Positions 42,092-52,628 of a stretch of DNA of 64,000 nt are shown here, one piece after another. This stretch comes from Salipiger pallidus. Its GTDB lineage: Bacteria > Pseudomonadota > Alphaproteobacteria > Rhodobacterales > Rhodobacteraceae. The notes under the pieces were generated by a model. That model ran no database searches, was not told where the DNA came from, and worked only from the letters and a program-made list of their open reading frames with translations. The DNA lies in the NCBI RefSeq assembly GCF_014643635.1, contig NZ_BMJV01000002.1, forward strand, positions 124,001-188,000, read 5' to 3'. Made by a program: the position numbers and the translations under genes. The first letter of the stretch is position 1. The number at the start of each line of letters is the position of its first letter.

Positions 42092-43804
42092 TCAGTCCCG
42101 CTTGCCTGCAAACCGGGTCTGCCAGTCTTCGCGCTCGTCGTCGGTGATCTTGCGGAAGGTCACGTCCGGTACCTCGAACACGTGGCCCGCGGGCAGCGTC
42201 TCCAGCGCGGCGCTCACGTCGTCGGGCCAGCTGTCGCCGTCCGTCTTCAGCGCCGCCAGAAGCTGGGCCGAGGCGTCCGGGATGAAGGGCGAGGAGATTA
42301 CCGCGTAGAGCCGGATCATGTTGAGCGCGAGGCGGATCTGCCCGGCAGCGGCCTCGGGGTCGGTCTTGAAGGTCGACCACGGCGCGGCTTCCTGCAGGTA
42401 CTCGTTTCCGAGCACCCAAGCGGCGCGCAGGGCGGTCGCGGACTTGCGGACCTCTGCCTGCGCCATGAAGCCTTCGTATTCGCGGATCTTCGCGGTGAGG
42501 TCCGCGATCAGCTGTTCCTCGCGGGCACCGAGGCTGCCGCCCTCGGGCACCACTTCGCCGAACTTGGAGCGGCAGAACTTGGTGACGCGCGAGGCGAAGT
42601 TGCCCAGAACGTCCGCAAGGTCCTTGTTCACGGAGGACTGGAAATTCTCCCAGGTGAATTCCGCGTCCGAGCTTTCCGGCGCATGGCTCAGCAGCCACCA
42701 GCGCCAGTAGTCGGCAGGCAGGATTTCCAAAGCCTGGTCCATGAACACGCCGCGCCCGCGCGAGGTGCTGAACTGGCCGCCGTCATAGTTGAGGTAGTTG
42801 AAGGACTTGATGAAATCCACGAGCTTCCAAGGCTCGCCCGAGCCAAGGATCGTGGCGGGGAAGCTGAGGGTGTGGAAAGGCACGTTGTCCTTGCCCATGA
42901 ACTGGGTGTAGGTCACATCCTCCGCGCCTTTGTCGGTGCGCCACCAGCGCTCCCAGTCGGCCCCTTTGCCCGCATCGACCCACTCCTGCGAGCAGGCGAT
43001 GTATTCGATGGGCGCGTCGAACCAGACGTAGAAGACCTTGCCTTCCATGCCCGGCCAGTCTTCGGTGCCCTTCTTGACGGGCACACCCCAATCAAGGTCA
43101 CGGGTGATGCCGCGGTCCTGAAGGCCGTCGCCGTCATTGAGCCATTTCTTGGCGATCGAGGTGGTCAGGACGGGCCAGCCCTCGCGGGTGTCGATCCACT
43201 GCTCGAGCTGGTCCTTCATCCGGCTCTGGCAGAGGTAGAGGTGCTTGGTCTCGCGCATCTCGAGGTCGGTGGCGCCCGAGATCACCGAGCGCGGGTTGAT
43301 GAGATCCACCGGGTCAAGCTGCTTGGTGCAGTTGTCGCACTGGTCGCCGCGCGCGTCTTCGAAGCCGCAGTTGGGGCAGGTGCCCTCGATGTAGCGGTCG
43401 GGCAGGTAGCGCCCGTCGGTGGGCGAGTACATCTGGGTTTCCGACACTTCGCGGATCAGCCCCTGATCGGCGAGAACCCCTGCGAAATGCTGGGTCAGCG
43501 ACTGGTTCTGCTGGCTCGACGAGCGGCCGAAATGGTCGAAAGAAAGGCGGAAGCCCTCCGCGATCTTCGATTGCACCTCGTGCATCTCGGCGCAGTATTC
43601 GGCCACTGGCTTGCCGGCCTTGGCGGCGGCCAGCTCGGCCGGGGTGCCGTGTTCGTCGGTGGCGCAGAGGAATAGCACCTCGTCGCCGCGTGCTCGGTGG
43701 TAGCGGGCAAAGAGGTCAGCGGGCAGCTGAGACCCCACGAGATTGCCGAGGTGTTTGATACCGTTGATATACGGAATTGCCGAAGTGATGAGATGCCGTG
43801 CCAT
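42092..43804 (-). CDS. metG: methionine-tRNA ligase
   Basis: 570 residues. Class I motifs: [22 protein letters not shown] at the N-terminus (HxGH-type), [17 protein letters not shown] near residue 140-156 (a CxxC...CxxC zinc knuckle), and the nucleotide-loop region [15 protein letters not shown] near 340, i.e. KMSKS replaced by the FSTSR form common in this MetRS type. Charges tRNA-Met and initiator tRNA. ATG 43804 gives the expected N-terminus. Upstream at 43906 is the SDR gene on the same strand, with 101 bases between. Confidence 0.97.
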   Translation of the reverse strand: MARHLITSAIPYINGIKHLGNLVGSQLPADLFARYHRARGDEVLFLCATDEHGTPAELAAAKAGKPVAEYCAEMHEVQSKIAEGFRLSFDHFGRSSSQQNQSLTQHFAGVLADQGLIREVSETQMYSPTDGRYLPDRYIEGTCPNCGFEDARGDQCDNCTKQLDPVDLINPRSVISGATDLEMRETKHLYLCQSRMKDQLEQWIDTREGWPVLTTSIAKKWLNDGDGLQDRGITRDLDWGVPVKKGTEDWPGMEGKVFYVWFDAPIEYIACSQEWVDAGKGADWERWWRTDKGAEDVTYTQFMGKDNVPFHTLSFPATILGSGEPWKLVDFIKSFNYLNYDGGQFSTSRGRGVFMDQALEILPADYWRWWLLSHAPESSDAEFTWENFQSSVNKDLADVLGNFASRVTKFCRSKFGEVVPEGGSLGAREEQLIADLTAKIREYEGFMAQAEVRKSATALRAAWVLGNEYLQEAAPWSTFKTDPEAAAGQIRLALNMIRLYAVISSPFIPDASAQLLAALKTDGDSWPDDVSAALETLPAGHVFEVPDVTFRKITDDEREDWQTRFAGKRD

Positions 43805-43905
43805 GTCGCGCCCTGTCCGTGCGGTTTGGCGCTGCTTTACCGGGTTTGGCCCAGCTCTTCCAGTGGGCAGGGGGCAACGGGTCTTTCGTGCCCCCTGCCA
43901 GGAGG

Positions 43906-44649
43906 TCATTGTGCGGTATAGCCGCCATCGACCAAGTGGTAAGAGCCGGTGATAAAGCTCGCTTCGTCCGACAGCAGGAAGGCGGTCAGGGCCGCGACTT
44001 CCTCGGCCTTGCCGAGGCGCTTGGTGGCATGGAGCTGCGCCAGCGCCTCGCGGGTGTCCGCATCCAGCGCGTTTTCCACCAGCGGGGTCGCGATGAAGCC
44101 CGGGCCCACCGCGTTTATGCGGATGTTGTCCGTGGCCGAGGACAGGGCGGCCGACTTGGTCAGGCCGACCACGCCGTGTTTTGCTGCCACGTAGGCGGGA
44201 CTTTGTGCAAAGCCGACGCTGCCGAGGATCGAGGCCATGTTGACGATGGCACCGCCGCCCGCCTTCTTCATCTCGGGGATGGCGTAGCGCACGCCGTAGA
44301 AGACGCCGTTGAGGTTGATGTCGATGGTCTTGCGCCAGTCGTCGGGGTCGTAGTCTCCCGCCCCCGCGCTCTGGCCGCCGACGCCTGCGTTGTTGACCAT
44401 GAGGTGCAGGCCGCCGGTGCGGGCCACGGTCTCCTCGATCAGCTTGCGGACCGAGGCCTCGTCAGCGGTATCCACCTCCAGCGCGATGGCGCCGGGCAGC
44501 TTGTCCGCCTGAGCCTGCGCCGCGTCCAACTTGAGGTCGGCCACGACGACTGTGGCGCCATCCTCGGCCAGCCGCTGGGCGATAGCAGCGCCGATGCCCG
44601 ATGCGCCGCCAGTGACAATGGCCGTCTTTCCTTCGAATCGCGATGGCAT
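43906..44649 (-). CDS. short-chain dehydrogenase/reductase
   Basis: 247 residues. [21 protein letters not shown] at residues ~7-27 (TGxxxGIG), VVADLK cofactor end (Asp at the end of strand 2: NAD(H)-preferring), NNAGVGG near 89, and catalytic [20 protein letters not shown] (Ser, Tyr, Lys) near 140-160. [13 protein letters not shown]-type end ([14 protein letters not shown]). Reduces or oxidises an unknown alcohol. AAGGAG precedes the ATG. Divergent from the aldo-keto reductase at 44837. Confidence 0.93.
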   Translation of the reverse strand: MPSRFEGKTAIVTGGASGIGAAIAQRLAEDGATVVVADLKLDAAQAQADKLPGAIALEVDTADEASVRKLIEETVARTGGLHLMVNNAGVGGQSAGAGDYDPDDWRKTIDINLNGVFYGVRYAIPEMKKAGGGAIVNMASILGSVGFAQSPAYVAAKHGVVGLTKSAALSSATDNIRINAVGPGFIATPLVENALDADTREALAQLHATKRLGKAEEVAALTAFLLSDEASFITGSYHLVDGGYTAQ

Positions 44650-44836
44650 GGCGGGTCTCCTTCGATGTTGTATCCGTGTCCTCTGGATGTGTGCCGTATT
44701 CATTCGCATACAATTGATAATTTGGAGCCTCCACCTTGTGCAGACATGCGCAGGGTCGCAGGTTTATGACGCTGCGGGGCTTGGCATTCCGGGCGCGCTC
44801 ACTAGTTTGGCCGCAAACATTCCACGGAGACGACAT
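44650..44836. promoter_or_regulatory. divergent promoter region, SDR and aldo-keto reductase
   Basis: 187 bases between two divergent oxidoreductase genes. An AT-rich stretch ATTCGCATACAATTGATAA (44701-44719) contains CAATTG. No repressor gene is adjacent; exact promoters were not placed. Confidence 0.35.
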
Positions 44837-45877
44837 ATGAAGATGAACCCGCTTGGCCGGACCGGCATCACCGTGTCCGAGCTTTGCCTCGGCACCATGA
44901 CCTTCGGCAACCAGACCCCGTCCGAGGATGGCCACGCGCAGATCGAGCGCGCCTTCGAGGCCGGCATCAATTTCATGGACACCGCCGAGATGTACCCGGT
45001 GAACCCGGTCCGCGCCGAGACCATCGGCCGCACCGAGGAGATCATCGGGGACTGGTTCGCCAAGACCGGCCGCCGCAGCGACTGGGTTCTGGCCACCAAG
45101 CACACCGGCGATTCGAAGTTCGTGCGGGACGGCGCGCCGATCAGCTCGGACACCATTCCGGGCACCATCGAAAGCTCGCTCAAGCGGCTGAAGACCGACG
45201 TGATTGACCTCTACCAGTTCCACTGGCCCAACCGCGGTTCTTACGCGTTCCGGCAGAACTGGCGGTTTGACCCGTCGCAGCAGGACCGCGAAGCGACCAT
45301 CCAGCACATGCATGACGCGCTGGGGGCACTGTCGCGCGAGGTGGAACGCGGGACGATCCGGGCCTTCGGCCTGTCCAACGACAGTGCATGGGGCACCGCC
45401 CAGTGGCTGCGCATCGCCGAGGAAACCGGCGGGCCACGCGTGGCGTCGATCCAGAACGAGTACTCGCTGCTCTACCGCATGGCAGACACCGATCTTGCCG
45501 AACTGATGGTGAACGAGGATGTGGGCCTCTTGCCCTATTCGCCGCTGGCCGCCGGTCTGCTGACGGGCAAGTACCAGAACGGTGCGGTGCCGGAGGGGTC
45601 GCGCATGTCGTTGAACGGTGATCTGGGCGGGCGCAAGACCGACCGCGCCTTTGTCGCCGTGGACGCCTACCTTGCGCTGGCCGAAGAGTTCGGAATGGAC
45701 CCCGCGCAGATGGCGCTGGCGTGGTCGGCGCGGCGGCCCTTTGTGGCGTCGTCGATCCTTGGCGCAACCACGGTTGGCCAGCTCGATCATCTGCTGGGGG
45801 CTGTGGATCTGGAGCTTTCGGACGAGCTGCTGGAGCGCATTGACGCACTCCACCGCGAGCATCCCCTACCGTACTGA
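44837..45877 (+). CDS. aldo/keto reductase
   Basis: 346 residues. MNPLGRTGITVSELCLGTMTFG start, FMDTAEMYPVNP with the Asp/Tyr of the catalytic tetrad (Asp near 48, Tyr near 53), ATKHTGDSK (Lys near 84), DLYQFHWPN (His near 122), and the NADPH site IRAFGLSNDSAW. Tas/YgdS-type subgroup by the long loop and HWP. Reduces aldehydes or ketones. GGAGACGACAT precedes the ATG. Confidence 0.93.
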   Translation: MKMNPLGRTGITVSELCLGTMTFGNQTPSEDGHAQIERAFEAGINFMDTAEMYPVNPVRAETIGRTEEIIGDWFAKTGRRSDWVLATKHTGDSKFVRDGAPISSDTIPGTIESSLKRLKTDVIDLYQFHWPNRGSYAFRQNWRFDPSQQDREATIQHMHDALGALSREVERGTIRAFGLSNDSAWGTAQWLRIAEETGGPRVASIQNEYSLLYRMADTDLAELMVNEDVGLLPYSPLAAGLLTGKYQNGAVPEGSRMSLNGDLGGRKTDRAFVAVDAYLALAEEFGMDPAQMALAWSARRPFVASSILGATTVGQLDHLLGAVDLELSDELLERIDALHREHPLPY

Positions 45878-46268
45878 TGCGACGGGCTGCGCCGCCTGGC
45901 TTGGTGGCGCAGCCCTGCTCCGGGCCCTTGGTTGGTTTCAGGGCTGCGGATGCCTGCTCCCCAGCCCGAGAGGCCGCAGGCCTCCTGCCGCTGTATCAAG
46001 GCGGCGAGGTCCGGCCCCGAGGTAGCGCGCAAGCGTTGGGGCCGCTTTCGGACCGCGGGACGGTCGGGGCTGGTCCACCAGATCCCAGAATAGATGGCCG
46101 GTACGATGTCTGGGGGGCCAGCTCCCCAGACCGCAGGTTAGCTGGGGGCCAGCCCCCAGACCCCCCGGACGTATTTTCAAAGAGAAGAAGCACAGGGCTG
46201 CGCCCATGTCGAAGGGACGCGCGGTCCGGTGGTGGTCTCCGGGGCCCTTGCGCTTTTGCTTCGGGCCG
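45878..46268. other. 391-base intergenic region with tandem hairpins
   Basis: No gene is supported. Two GC-rich hairpins, TCTGGGG/CCCCAGA (46109-46130) and CTGGGGG/CCCCCAG (46142-46159), lead into a repeat copy at 46170. Between the aldo-keto reductase and the convergent ABC exporter, so a joint transcription stop is likely. Confidence 0.5.
46170..46190 (+). repeat. dispersed intergenic repeat copy (plus orientation)
   Basis: GTATTTTCAAAGAGAAGAAG at 46171-46190, two mismatches to the core, ten bases after the second hairpin. Confidence 0.75.
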
Positions 46269-48068
46269 TTACTCGGCGGCGATGCCGTCGGTGAACTGCA
46301 AGCGGGCGAGGCGAGCGTAGAGGCCACCCTGCGCTACCAGCGCATCGTGGGTGCCGGTGGCAACGATGCGGCCCTCTTCCATGACCACGATGCGGTCGGC
46401 CTTTTTCACGGTGGCCAGGCGGTGAGCGACGATGATCGTGGTGCGCCCTTCGGCCAGCCGGTCCACGGCGGCCTGCACCAGCCGTTCGCTCTCCGCGTCC
46501 AGTGCCGAGGTCGCCTCGTCCAGCAGCAGTACCGGCGCGTCGCGCAGGATGGCGCGGGCGATGGCGATGCGCTGTTTCTGGCCGCCCGACAGCATCACGC
46601 CGCGTTCGCCGAGATAGGTGTCATAGCCATCGGGGAGATTGGTGATGAAGTCATGGGCGGCGGCGTCACGGGCAGCCTGCTCGATTGCCGTGTCAGTGGC
46701 ATCGGGACGACCGAAGCGGATGTTCTCGCGGGCGGTGGCGGCGAAGATCACAGGATCCTGTGGCACTAGCGCGATATGCTTGCGGAAGGCATCACGGGCC
46801 ATGTCCGGCAGTGGCGTTCCGTCGAGGCTGAGCGTTCCTGAAAGCGGGTCGTAGAAGCGCTGGATCAGCTGCACGATGGTGGTCTTGCCGGCGCCCGACG
46901 GGCCGACGAGGGCCACGGTTTCGCCCGGCTCGATGGCCAGGCTGACCTCGTCGAGGGCCGAGATGCCGGGTCGCGAGGGGTAGGCGAAGCTGACCTTGTC
47001 CAGCGCGATGCGCCCGCGCACCGGGGTGGCAAGGGCCAGCGGCGCGTCTGGGTCAACCACCGGGTCGGTGGTGTGGAGAAGCTCGATCAGCCGTTCGGTG
47101 GCGCCGGCGGCGCGCTGCAGTTCGCCGAAGATCTCCGAGAGGGCGGCGACGGCACCGGCGACCATGACCGAGTAGATCACGAACTGCACCAGTGCGCCCG
47201 CGCTCATGTCGCCCGCGCGCACGTCCCATGCGCCCATCCAGAGCACGCCGACCACGCCGGTGAAGACAAGGAAGATAACGATGGCCGTCATCGCCGAGCG
47301 CACCCAGATGCGGCGCAGGGCGACGGTGTAGCTTTGTTCGGTCACCTCGCCGAAGGCGCTGCGCGAGATGTCCTCGTGGGTGAAGGCCTGCACGGTCTGC
47401 ACCGCCATCAGCGCCTCGGAGGCGTTGGCCGAGGATTGCGCGATCCAGTCCTGGTTCTCGCGGCTGAGTTTGCGCAGGCGGCGGCCCAGCGTCATGATCG
47501 GCACGACCACGGCGGGGACCACCAGCAGCACGAGGCCGGTGAGCTTGGCCGAGGTCAGCAGCATCAGCACCAGCCCGCCGGACATCATCAGAACGTTGCG
47601 CAGGGCGATGGACACCGAAGAGCCGATCACCGACTGGATCAACGTGGTGTCCGTGGTGATGCGACTGAGCACCTCGCCGGTCATGACCTTCTCGTAGAAC
47701 ACCGGCGACAGGCCGATGACCCGGTCAAACACCGCCTTGCGAATGTCCGCCACCACCCGTTCGCCCAGCCGTGTCACCAGCGCGTAGCGCATGGCGGTGC
47801 CCACGGCGAGCAGCGCGGCAATGGCCAGCGCGGCTAGGAAATAGCGGTCCAGCAGCGCGCCGTCCTCGACGCTGAAGTTGTCCACGACCCGGCGCACGGC
47901 CAGCGGCAGGGCCAGCGACACGGCGGCGGTGGCCATCAGCGCCAGCAGCGCCGCGAACATCATGCCGCGATAAGGGCGCATGAAGGGCCAGAGCGCGCCG
48001 AGCGAGCCAAGTTTGCGGGACTTGCCACGCTCTTCGGCGATGGCGGTTGCCGGGTTGCCGTGTGCCAT
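46269..48068 (-). CDS. MsbA-like ABC exporter (permease-ATPase half transporter)
   Basis: 599 residues. N-terminal ABC-transmembrane type 1 domain with six helices (FAALLALMATAAVSLALPLAVRRVV onward, about residues 40-310), and C-terminal ATPase: Walker A GPSGAGKTT near residue 388, IALVPQDPVIFAATARENIRFG Q-loop region, signature MLSGGQKQRIAIARAI near 492 and Walker B VLLLDEATSALDAESE near 513. Works as a homodimer or heterodimer to export lipids or drugs. Alone in its operon; first gene after the tRNA region on the minus strand. Confidence 0.95.
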   Translation of the reverse strand: MAHGNPATAIAEERGKSRKLGSLGALWPFMRPYRGMMFAALLALMATAAVSLALPLAVRRVVDNFSVEDGALLDRYFLAALAIAALLAVGTAMRYALVTRLGERVVADIRKAVFDRVIGLSPVFYEKVMTGEVLSRITTDTTLIQSVIGSSVSIALRNVLMMSGGLVLMLLTSAKLTGLVLLVVPAVVVPIMTLGRRLRKLSRENQDWIAQSSANASEALMAVQTVQAFTHEDISRSAFGEVTEQSYTVALRRIWVRSAMTAIVIFLVFTGVVGVLWMGAWDVRAGDMSAGALVQFVIYSVMVAGAVAALSEIFGELQRAAGATERLIELLHTTDPVVDPDAPLALATPVRGRIALDKVSFAYPSRPGISALDEVSLAIEPGETVALVGPSGAGKTTIVQLIQRFYDPLSGTLSLDGTPLPDMARDAFRKHIALVPQDPVIFAATARENIRFGRPDATDTAIEQAARDAAAHDFITNLPDGYDTYLGERGVMLSGGQKQRIAIARAILRDAPVLLLDEATSALDAESERLVQAAVDRLAEGRTTIIVAHRLATVKKADRIVVMEEGRIVATGTHDALVAQGGLYARLARLQFTDGIAAE

Positions 48069-48299
48069 TGCCTCTCCTTCAGATGTGGCAGGGGTGTAAT
48101 GACAGCCTCTGCTCAGGAATCAAGACATCCCTTGGCACAACAGCGTCGTAGCGGGCCGGAATGCCGCGCCCGATGCCATGCCTGTGCAGGCTAAGCAGAC
48201 TGTTCTGCCGCGGTGCCTGTCGTGGCGGGTGGGGCGCCTAGGACAAGCGAGGCTTGTCCCGCGGTGCGGATATGCCGGGACGTCGATGCCGGGGAAACA

Positions 48300-48373
48300 T
48301 GGAGCGGGCGACGGGAATCGAACCCGTATCTCTTGCTTGGAAGGCAAGGGTCTTACCATTACACAACGCCCGC
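48300..48373 (-). tRNA. tRNA-Gly (anticodon TCC)
   Basis: 74-base tRNA with encoded CCA. Acceptor GCGGGCG pairs with CGCCCGC, followed by T and CCA. D-loop TGTAATGGTAAGA, anticodon arm CTTGC-CTTCCAA-GCAAG with anticodon TCC (reads GGA/GGG), T-arm GGGTTCGATTCCC. It is separated from the flagellar block by about 246 bases; no integrase or attachment duplicate was seen. Confidence 0.97.
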
Positions 48374-48619
48374 GCCGTGTGCGGGGAGAGGTAAATCATG
48401 GGCCGCGGACGGTCAAGCCGGTTCTTCCGCCGTGCTGCCGCCCGGACGCGGTACGTGCAGAAGAATGCATGTGTCCAGTGGCCGGATCGGCGCCGGGGAT
48501 ACGTGGCCAGTCGCCAGCGGGCTGCGATGCGGGCGGGAAGGCGCACAGGCCGTTTTGCAAGGCGCTGGAGGGTGCGCAGGGGGACCGGCAGGCAAGGATT
48601 AGCAGGGACGCCCGAAAGA

Positions 48620-49762
48620 TCAGTCCACCGCATCCTCGAACGCTTCGCGCAGGCGCGAGCCCTCGGGCGGGGCGCGGCGGATATTGCGGTCCATGTCGAG
48701 CACGTACCCGATGATCGCCGCGACCGCCTCCCAGTGCTCCACCGGGATCTCTCGGTCAATCTCGGCCACGTCGTGCAGGGCGCGGGCGAGGGGGCGATTC
48801 TCGATCATCGGGATCTCGTGTTCTGCGGCCAGCTTGCGGATGCGCGCGGCGATGAAATCGGTGCCCTTGGCAAGGCAGACCGGGGCCATGTCATGGCCGC
48901 TCTCATATTTGAGGGCGACGGCGTAATGTGTGGGGTTGGTCAGGATCACCGTGGCGCGGGGCACGGCGGTGGCGATGCGCTGGCGGGCCCGTTCTCGGCG
49001 CAGGGCATTGCGGCGGGCGCGGATATGGGGATCGCCCTCGGTGTCCTTGTTCTCGTCCTTGATCTCCTTGAGAGACATGCGCTGCTTGCGCCTGTGGTCG
49101 TAGCGCTTCCAAAGGATGTCGGCGATGGCGACCACCGCAACCATGACCAGCACGTAGATCAGCATCCGCGCCGCTTCGGCCCGCACGTAATCCGCCAGCA
49201 TCTCGGGCAGGATGCCCTGCGCCTGCCAGATCCGGCGCACCGCATGCCAGCTGACGTAGCCGGCGATGATGCCAACCACGATCACCTTGGTGACGCTCTT
49301 GAGGAACTCCACGAAGCTTGCGGCAGAGAACATGCGCTTCAGCCCCGCCACTGGCGAGATCTTGGACCACTTGGGCCGCAGCCGTTCCGCGGCCACCACC
49401 ACCTCGCCCTGAAGCGCGGCCCCGGCCAGAGCGCCCAGCACCATGAGCACCACCAGAGGGGCCAGCAGCAGAACGACCCCGCGCAGCAGTTCGCGCGTGA
49501 GCGTGCCCAGATCGCGCAGGCCGGTGGCGTCGCTGCCCACGGTCAGCTGGCCCGCCGTCTCGAATACCCCGCGCAGCAGGCCCGACAGCGGCCCGGCGGT
49601 GGCAGGCAGAACGAAGACCGCAATGACGAACAGCGCCAGCATGGTCATCAGCGTGCCGCCCTCGCGGGATGAGGCGACATCGCCTTTCTCGCGGGCCTGC
49701 CTGAGCCGTCGTTCTGTCGGCTCTTCGGTCTTGTTGTCCTTGTCTTCGCCTTCGTCTGCCAT
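48620..49762 (-). CDS. flhB: flagellar export switch protein FlhB
   Basis: 380 residues. EEPTERRLRQAREKGDVASSRE at the N-terminus, four membrane helices, and the self-cleaving NPTH at 276-279 (VILTNPTHYAVAL), then KYESGHDMAPVCLAKG. FlhB switches export from rod/hook to filament subunits when cleaved. Last gene of the flgB-flhB unit, separated from fliR by three bases. Confidence 0.97.
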   Translation of the reverse strand: MADEGEDKDNKTEEPTERRLRQAREKGDVASSREGGTLMTMLALFVIAVFVLPATAGPLSGLLRGVFETAGQLTVGSDATGLRDLGTLTRELLRGVVLLLAPLVVLMVLGALAGAALQGEVVVAAERLRPKWSKISPVAGLKRMFSAASFVEFLKSVTKVIVVGIIAGYVSWHAVRRIWQAQGILPEMLADYVRAEAARMLIYVLVMVAVVAIADILWKRYDHRRKQRMSLKEIKDENKDTEGDPHIRARRNALRRERARQRIATAVPRATVILTNPTHYAVALKYESGHDMAPVCLAKGTDFIAARIRKLAAEHEIPMIENRPLARALHDVAEIDREIPVEHWEAVAAIIGYVLDMDRNIRRAPPEGSRLREAFEDAVD

Positions 49763-49765
49763 GGC

Positions 49766-50521
49766 TCAGAACACCATGGCGCGCAGCCAGTCCGCCAGCC
49801 GTTCGGCGAACTCGCGCAGCATCATCGGGGCCGCGACGCCCAGCATCAGCAGCCCGCCCGCGATGAGCAGGGGCGCTGCGACGAAGAACACCGGCAGGGT
49901 GGGCATCATCCGCGCCGCAAGACCCATCCCGAGGTTGACCAGCACCCCCATCACGAAGAACGGCGCGGCCACGGACAGCCCGATGTAGAAGCTTTGCCCG
50001 ACGGCGGTGACGATCTGCTGGGCAAGATCCCCGGCAAGGATCTGCCCCTGCGGGAAAATGCGGTAGCTCTCGACCATGGCGCTGATCATGAGGTGGTGCA
50101 GGTCGGTGGCAAAGATCACAGCAACCGCCCCCAGCATCAGCCCGGTCGAGATCAGCGTAGAGCCCTGGAACGACCCCATGTCCGGGGCAAAGGCGTTGGA
50201 CAGCCCCGAGATCATGCCGATCTGCGCCCCGGCAAACTCGAGCCCGGTGAGCAGGATGCGCGCGGTCAGGCCGATCCACACACCAAGGGTCAGCTCGATC
50301 CCGAAGGCGGCCAGCAGCATTCCCGGCTGTTCAAGCCGGGCGGGCCCCACCGGCAGGACCGGGTAGAAGGCCAGCGTCATGAGGATGGCAAGCGCCAGCC
50401 TGTGGCGCACCGGGATCACCGTTTCGCCAAGCGCGGGCATGTACATGATGATGCCGCCCAGCCGGGCAAAGACCAGCGCGTGGCCGAGGAACTGCCCGGT
50501 AAGAAGCGCCGAGAGATCCAT
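49766..50521 (-). CDS. fliR: flagellar export protein FliR
   Basis: 251 residues, six hydrophobic segments. FARLGGIIMYMPALGETVIPVRHR at the start, GAQIGMISGLSNAFAPDMGSFQG near residues 100-120 and VNLGMGLAARMMPTLPVFF near 190. FliR forms the export gate with FliP and FliQ. Ten bases after flhA. Confidence 0.96.
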   Translation of the reverse strand: MDLSALLTGQFLGHALVFARLGGIIMYMPALGETVIPVRHRLALAILMTLAFYPVLPVGPARLEQPGMLLAAFGIELTLGVWIGLTARILLTGLEFAGAQIGMISGLSNAFAPDMGSFQGSTLISTGLMLGAVAVIFATDLHHLMISAMVESYRIFPQGQILAGDLAQQIVTAVGQSFYIGLSVAAPFFVMGVLVNLGMGLAARMMPTLPVFFVAAPLLIAGGLLMLGVAAPMMLREFAERLADWLRAMVF

Positions 50522-50531
50522 TACCGGCCTC

Positions 50532-52628
50532 TCACTGGCCGATGGTCGCGACGGTGCGCAGCGACGCCTTCCGGTGGATCTCGTTGTGCGAGAGCACCAC
50601 GGTCATGGGGCTGACCCGTTCCAGCATCGAGCGTACGAAGCTGCGCACCTCGGGGCTGACCAGCAGGGCGGGCCATTGGTCCTGTTCGGCGTATTTCTGG
50701 ATCTCGCGGCGGGCGGCAAGGACGAACTCCTGCACCCTCTGCGGCGACATGACGAAGTTGCGCTCGTCCCCGTTGACTCGCAGCGCCTCGAGGAATTCCT
50801 TTTCCCATGCCGGTGACATGGTGATGACCGAGATGAAACCAGACCCGTCCAGGAGCGACTTGCAGATCTGGTTGCTGAGGCGGCGGCGAACGGCCTCGGT
50901 GATCTGCACCACGTTGGTGGTGCTGCGGCGGGCGTCGGCGATGGCCTCGACGATAAGCGGCAGGTTGCGGATCGACACCCGCTCGGCGAGCAGCGCCTGA
51001 AGCACTTGCTGGATCAGGACGAAGGGCGCCTGCGGGGCGACCTCGGCGGCGAGCTTCTGGTAATCGCGGTCGAGGCCCTGCACCAGTTCCTGCGTGGCAC
51101 CAAAGGTCATCAGCTCGGGCAGGTGTTCCTTCACCACCTCGGTGAGGTGGGTGATGACGACGCTTTCGGGGTCCACCACCGTGAGGCCCATGCCCTCCGC
51201 CTGCGGGGCGACGGATTTCTCGATCCACAGCGCCTCGAGCCCGAAGGACGGATCGCGGCCCCGTTCGCCGGGCAGGCCGCAGTTGCCTGGGTTCACAACC
51301 ATGAGGCCGTTGGGCCGCACCTCTCCCCGTGCCACCTCGACCCCCTGCACCACGAGGGCATAGGTCTGTGACGGCAGCATGGGGTCGTCCTTGATCCGTA
51401 CCGAGGGCAGAACGAAGCCGAATTCGCGGGCGAAGAGGTTGCGCAGGCTCTTGATCTTGCCCGCCAGCGCCGCATCGCTGTTCGAGATCAGCGGCACGAG
51501 GGCCTGCCCCAGCTCCAGCCGCAGACTGTCGAGCTTCAGCGTGTCCTGGATCGTGTCTTCGGCGGGCGCGGTCCGGGCGCGCTCCTCGGCGGCCTCGGCC
51601 ATGGCGGCGCTTTGGCGGGCGGTTTCGGCCTGGCGGCCCACCGCGAGGCCAAGGCCCACCATCAGGGCTGCGAGCGCGGCAAAGACCAGCAGCGGGAAGC
51701 CGGGCAGCAACCCGATGCCCAGCAGCAGCACGGCGGCCATGAACAGCGCCTTCGGGAAGCGCGCGAGCTGGCCCAGCACCGCCTCGTTCGCCGCGCCCTC
51801 GGTGCCGCCCTTGGTGACGATGAGGCCCGCGGCCAGCGACACGATCAGCGCGGGCACCTGGCTGACAAGGCCGTCACCGATGGTGAGTGTGGTGTAGAAG
51901 CCCGCCGCATCCGACAGCGACAGCCCGTGCTGCGCCACCCCGATGAGGATGCCGCCGACGATGTTGATGAGGGTGATGATGATCCCCGCCACCGCATCGC
52001 CGCGCACGAACTTCGAGGCACCGTCCATGGCGCCGTAGAAGCTGCTTTCATCCTCGAGCACCTTGCGGCGGGCGCGGGCGGTGTCCTCGTCGATCATGCC
52101 GGCGCCGAGGTCGGCGTCGATGGCCATCTGCTTGCCGGGCATGGAATCGAGGCTGAACCGCGCCGACACCTCGGCAATCCGGGTCGACCCCTTGGTGATG
52201 ACGATAAAGTTGATCACCACGAGAATGGCAAAGACCACCATCCCGATGACGAAGTTGCCCGACACGATGAAGCGCGAGAAGCCTTCGATGACGCCGCCAG
52301 CAGCCCCGCTGCCGGTGTGCCCTTCGGACAGGATCAGCCGTGTCGAGGCCACGTTGAGCGACAGCCGCAGCATGGTCACCATGAGCAGCAGCGACGGGAA
52401 GCTGTTGAAATCAAGGGGCCGCGGGATCCACAGTGCCACCATCAGGATCAGCACCGACACCGACAGCGACACCGCCAGCCCCAGATCGAGCAGCACCGGT
52501 GGCAGTGGCACGAACAGCATCGCGAGGATCAGCACGATCGCGATGGCAAAGCCCACGTCGCGGTTGCCGCGGCCCCGGCTCAGGATGCCGCCCGCGGCGC
52601 TGTTGCGGATGCTGTCGGTGAAGGCCAT
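50532..52628 (-). CDS. flhA: flagellar export protein FlhA
   Basis: 698 residues. N-terminal eight-helix domain with MLRLSLNVASTRLIL (residues ~85-99) and the FHIPEP-like region FVRGDAVAGIIITLINIVGG; the cytoplasmic domain starts near residue 350. Conserved FlhA parts GLTVVDPESVVITHL and LLAERVSIRNLPLIVEAIAD are present. Forms the ring of the export gate and docks chaperone-substrate complexes. It overlaps the transglycosylase stop by one base. Confidence 0.97.
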   Translation of the reverse strand: MAFTDSIRNSAAGGILSRGRGNRDVGFAIAIVLILAMLFVPLPPVLLDLGLAVSLSVSVLILMVALWIPRPLDFNSFPSLLLMVTMLRLSLNVASTRLILSEGHTGSGAAGGVIEGFSRFIVSGNFVIGMVVFAILVVINFIVITKGSTRIAEVSARFSLDSMPGKQMAIDADLGAGMIDEDTARARRKVLEDESSFYGAMDGASKFVRGDAVAGIIITLINIVGGILIGVAQHGLSLSDAAGFYTTLTIGDGLVSQVPALIVSLAAGLIVTKGGTEGAANEAVLGQLARFPKALFMAAVLLLGIGLLPGFPLLVFAALAALMVGLGLAVGRQAETARQSAAMAEAAEERARTAPAEDTIQDTLKLDSLRLELGQALVPLISNSDAALAGKIKSLRNLFAREFGFVLPSVRIKDDPMLPSQTYALVVQGVEVARGEVRPNGLMVVNPGNCGLPGERGRDPSFGLEALWIEKSVAPQAEGMGLTVVDPESVVITHLTEVVKEHLPELMTFGATQELVQGLDRDYQKLAAEVAPQAPFVLIQQVLQALLAERVSIRNLPLIVEAIADARRSTTNVVQITEAVRRRLSNQICKSLLDGSGFISVITMSPAWEKEFLEALRVNGDERNFVMSPQRVQEFVLAARREIQKYAEQDQWPALLVSPEVRSFVRSMLERVSPMTVVLSHNEIHRKASLRTVATIGQ

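Noticed and set aside
42182-43675. 497-codon plus-strand frame opposite metG
   Set aside because: metG on the minus strand is certain; this frame is a GC shadow.
48300-48620. tRNA-Gly as an attachment site for the flagellar block
   Set aside because: No integrase, no direct duplicate of the tRNA 3' end and no mobility gene in the window.
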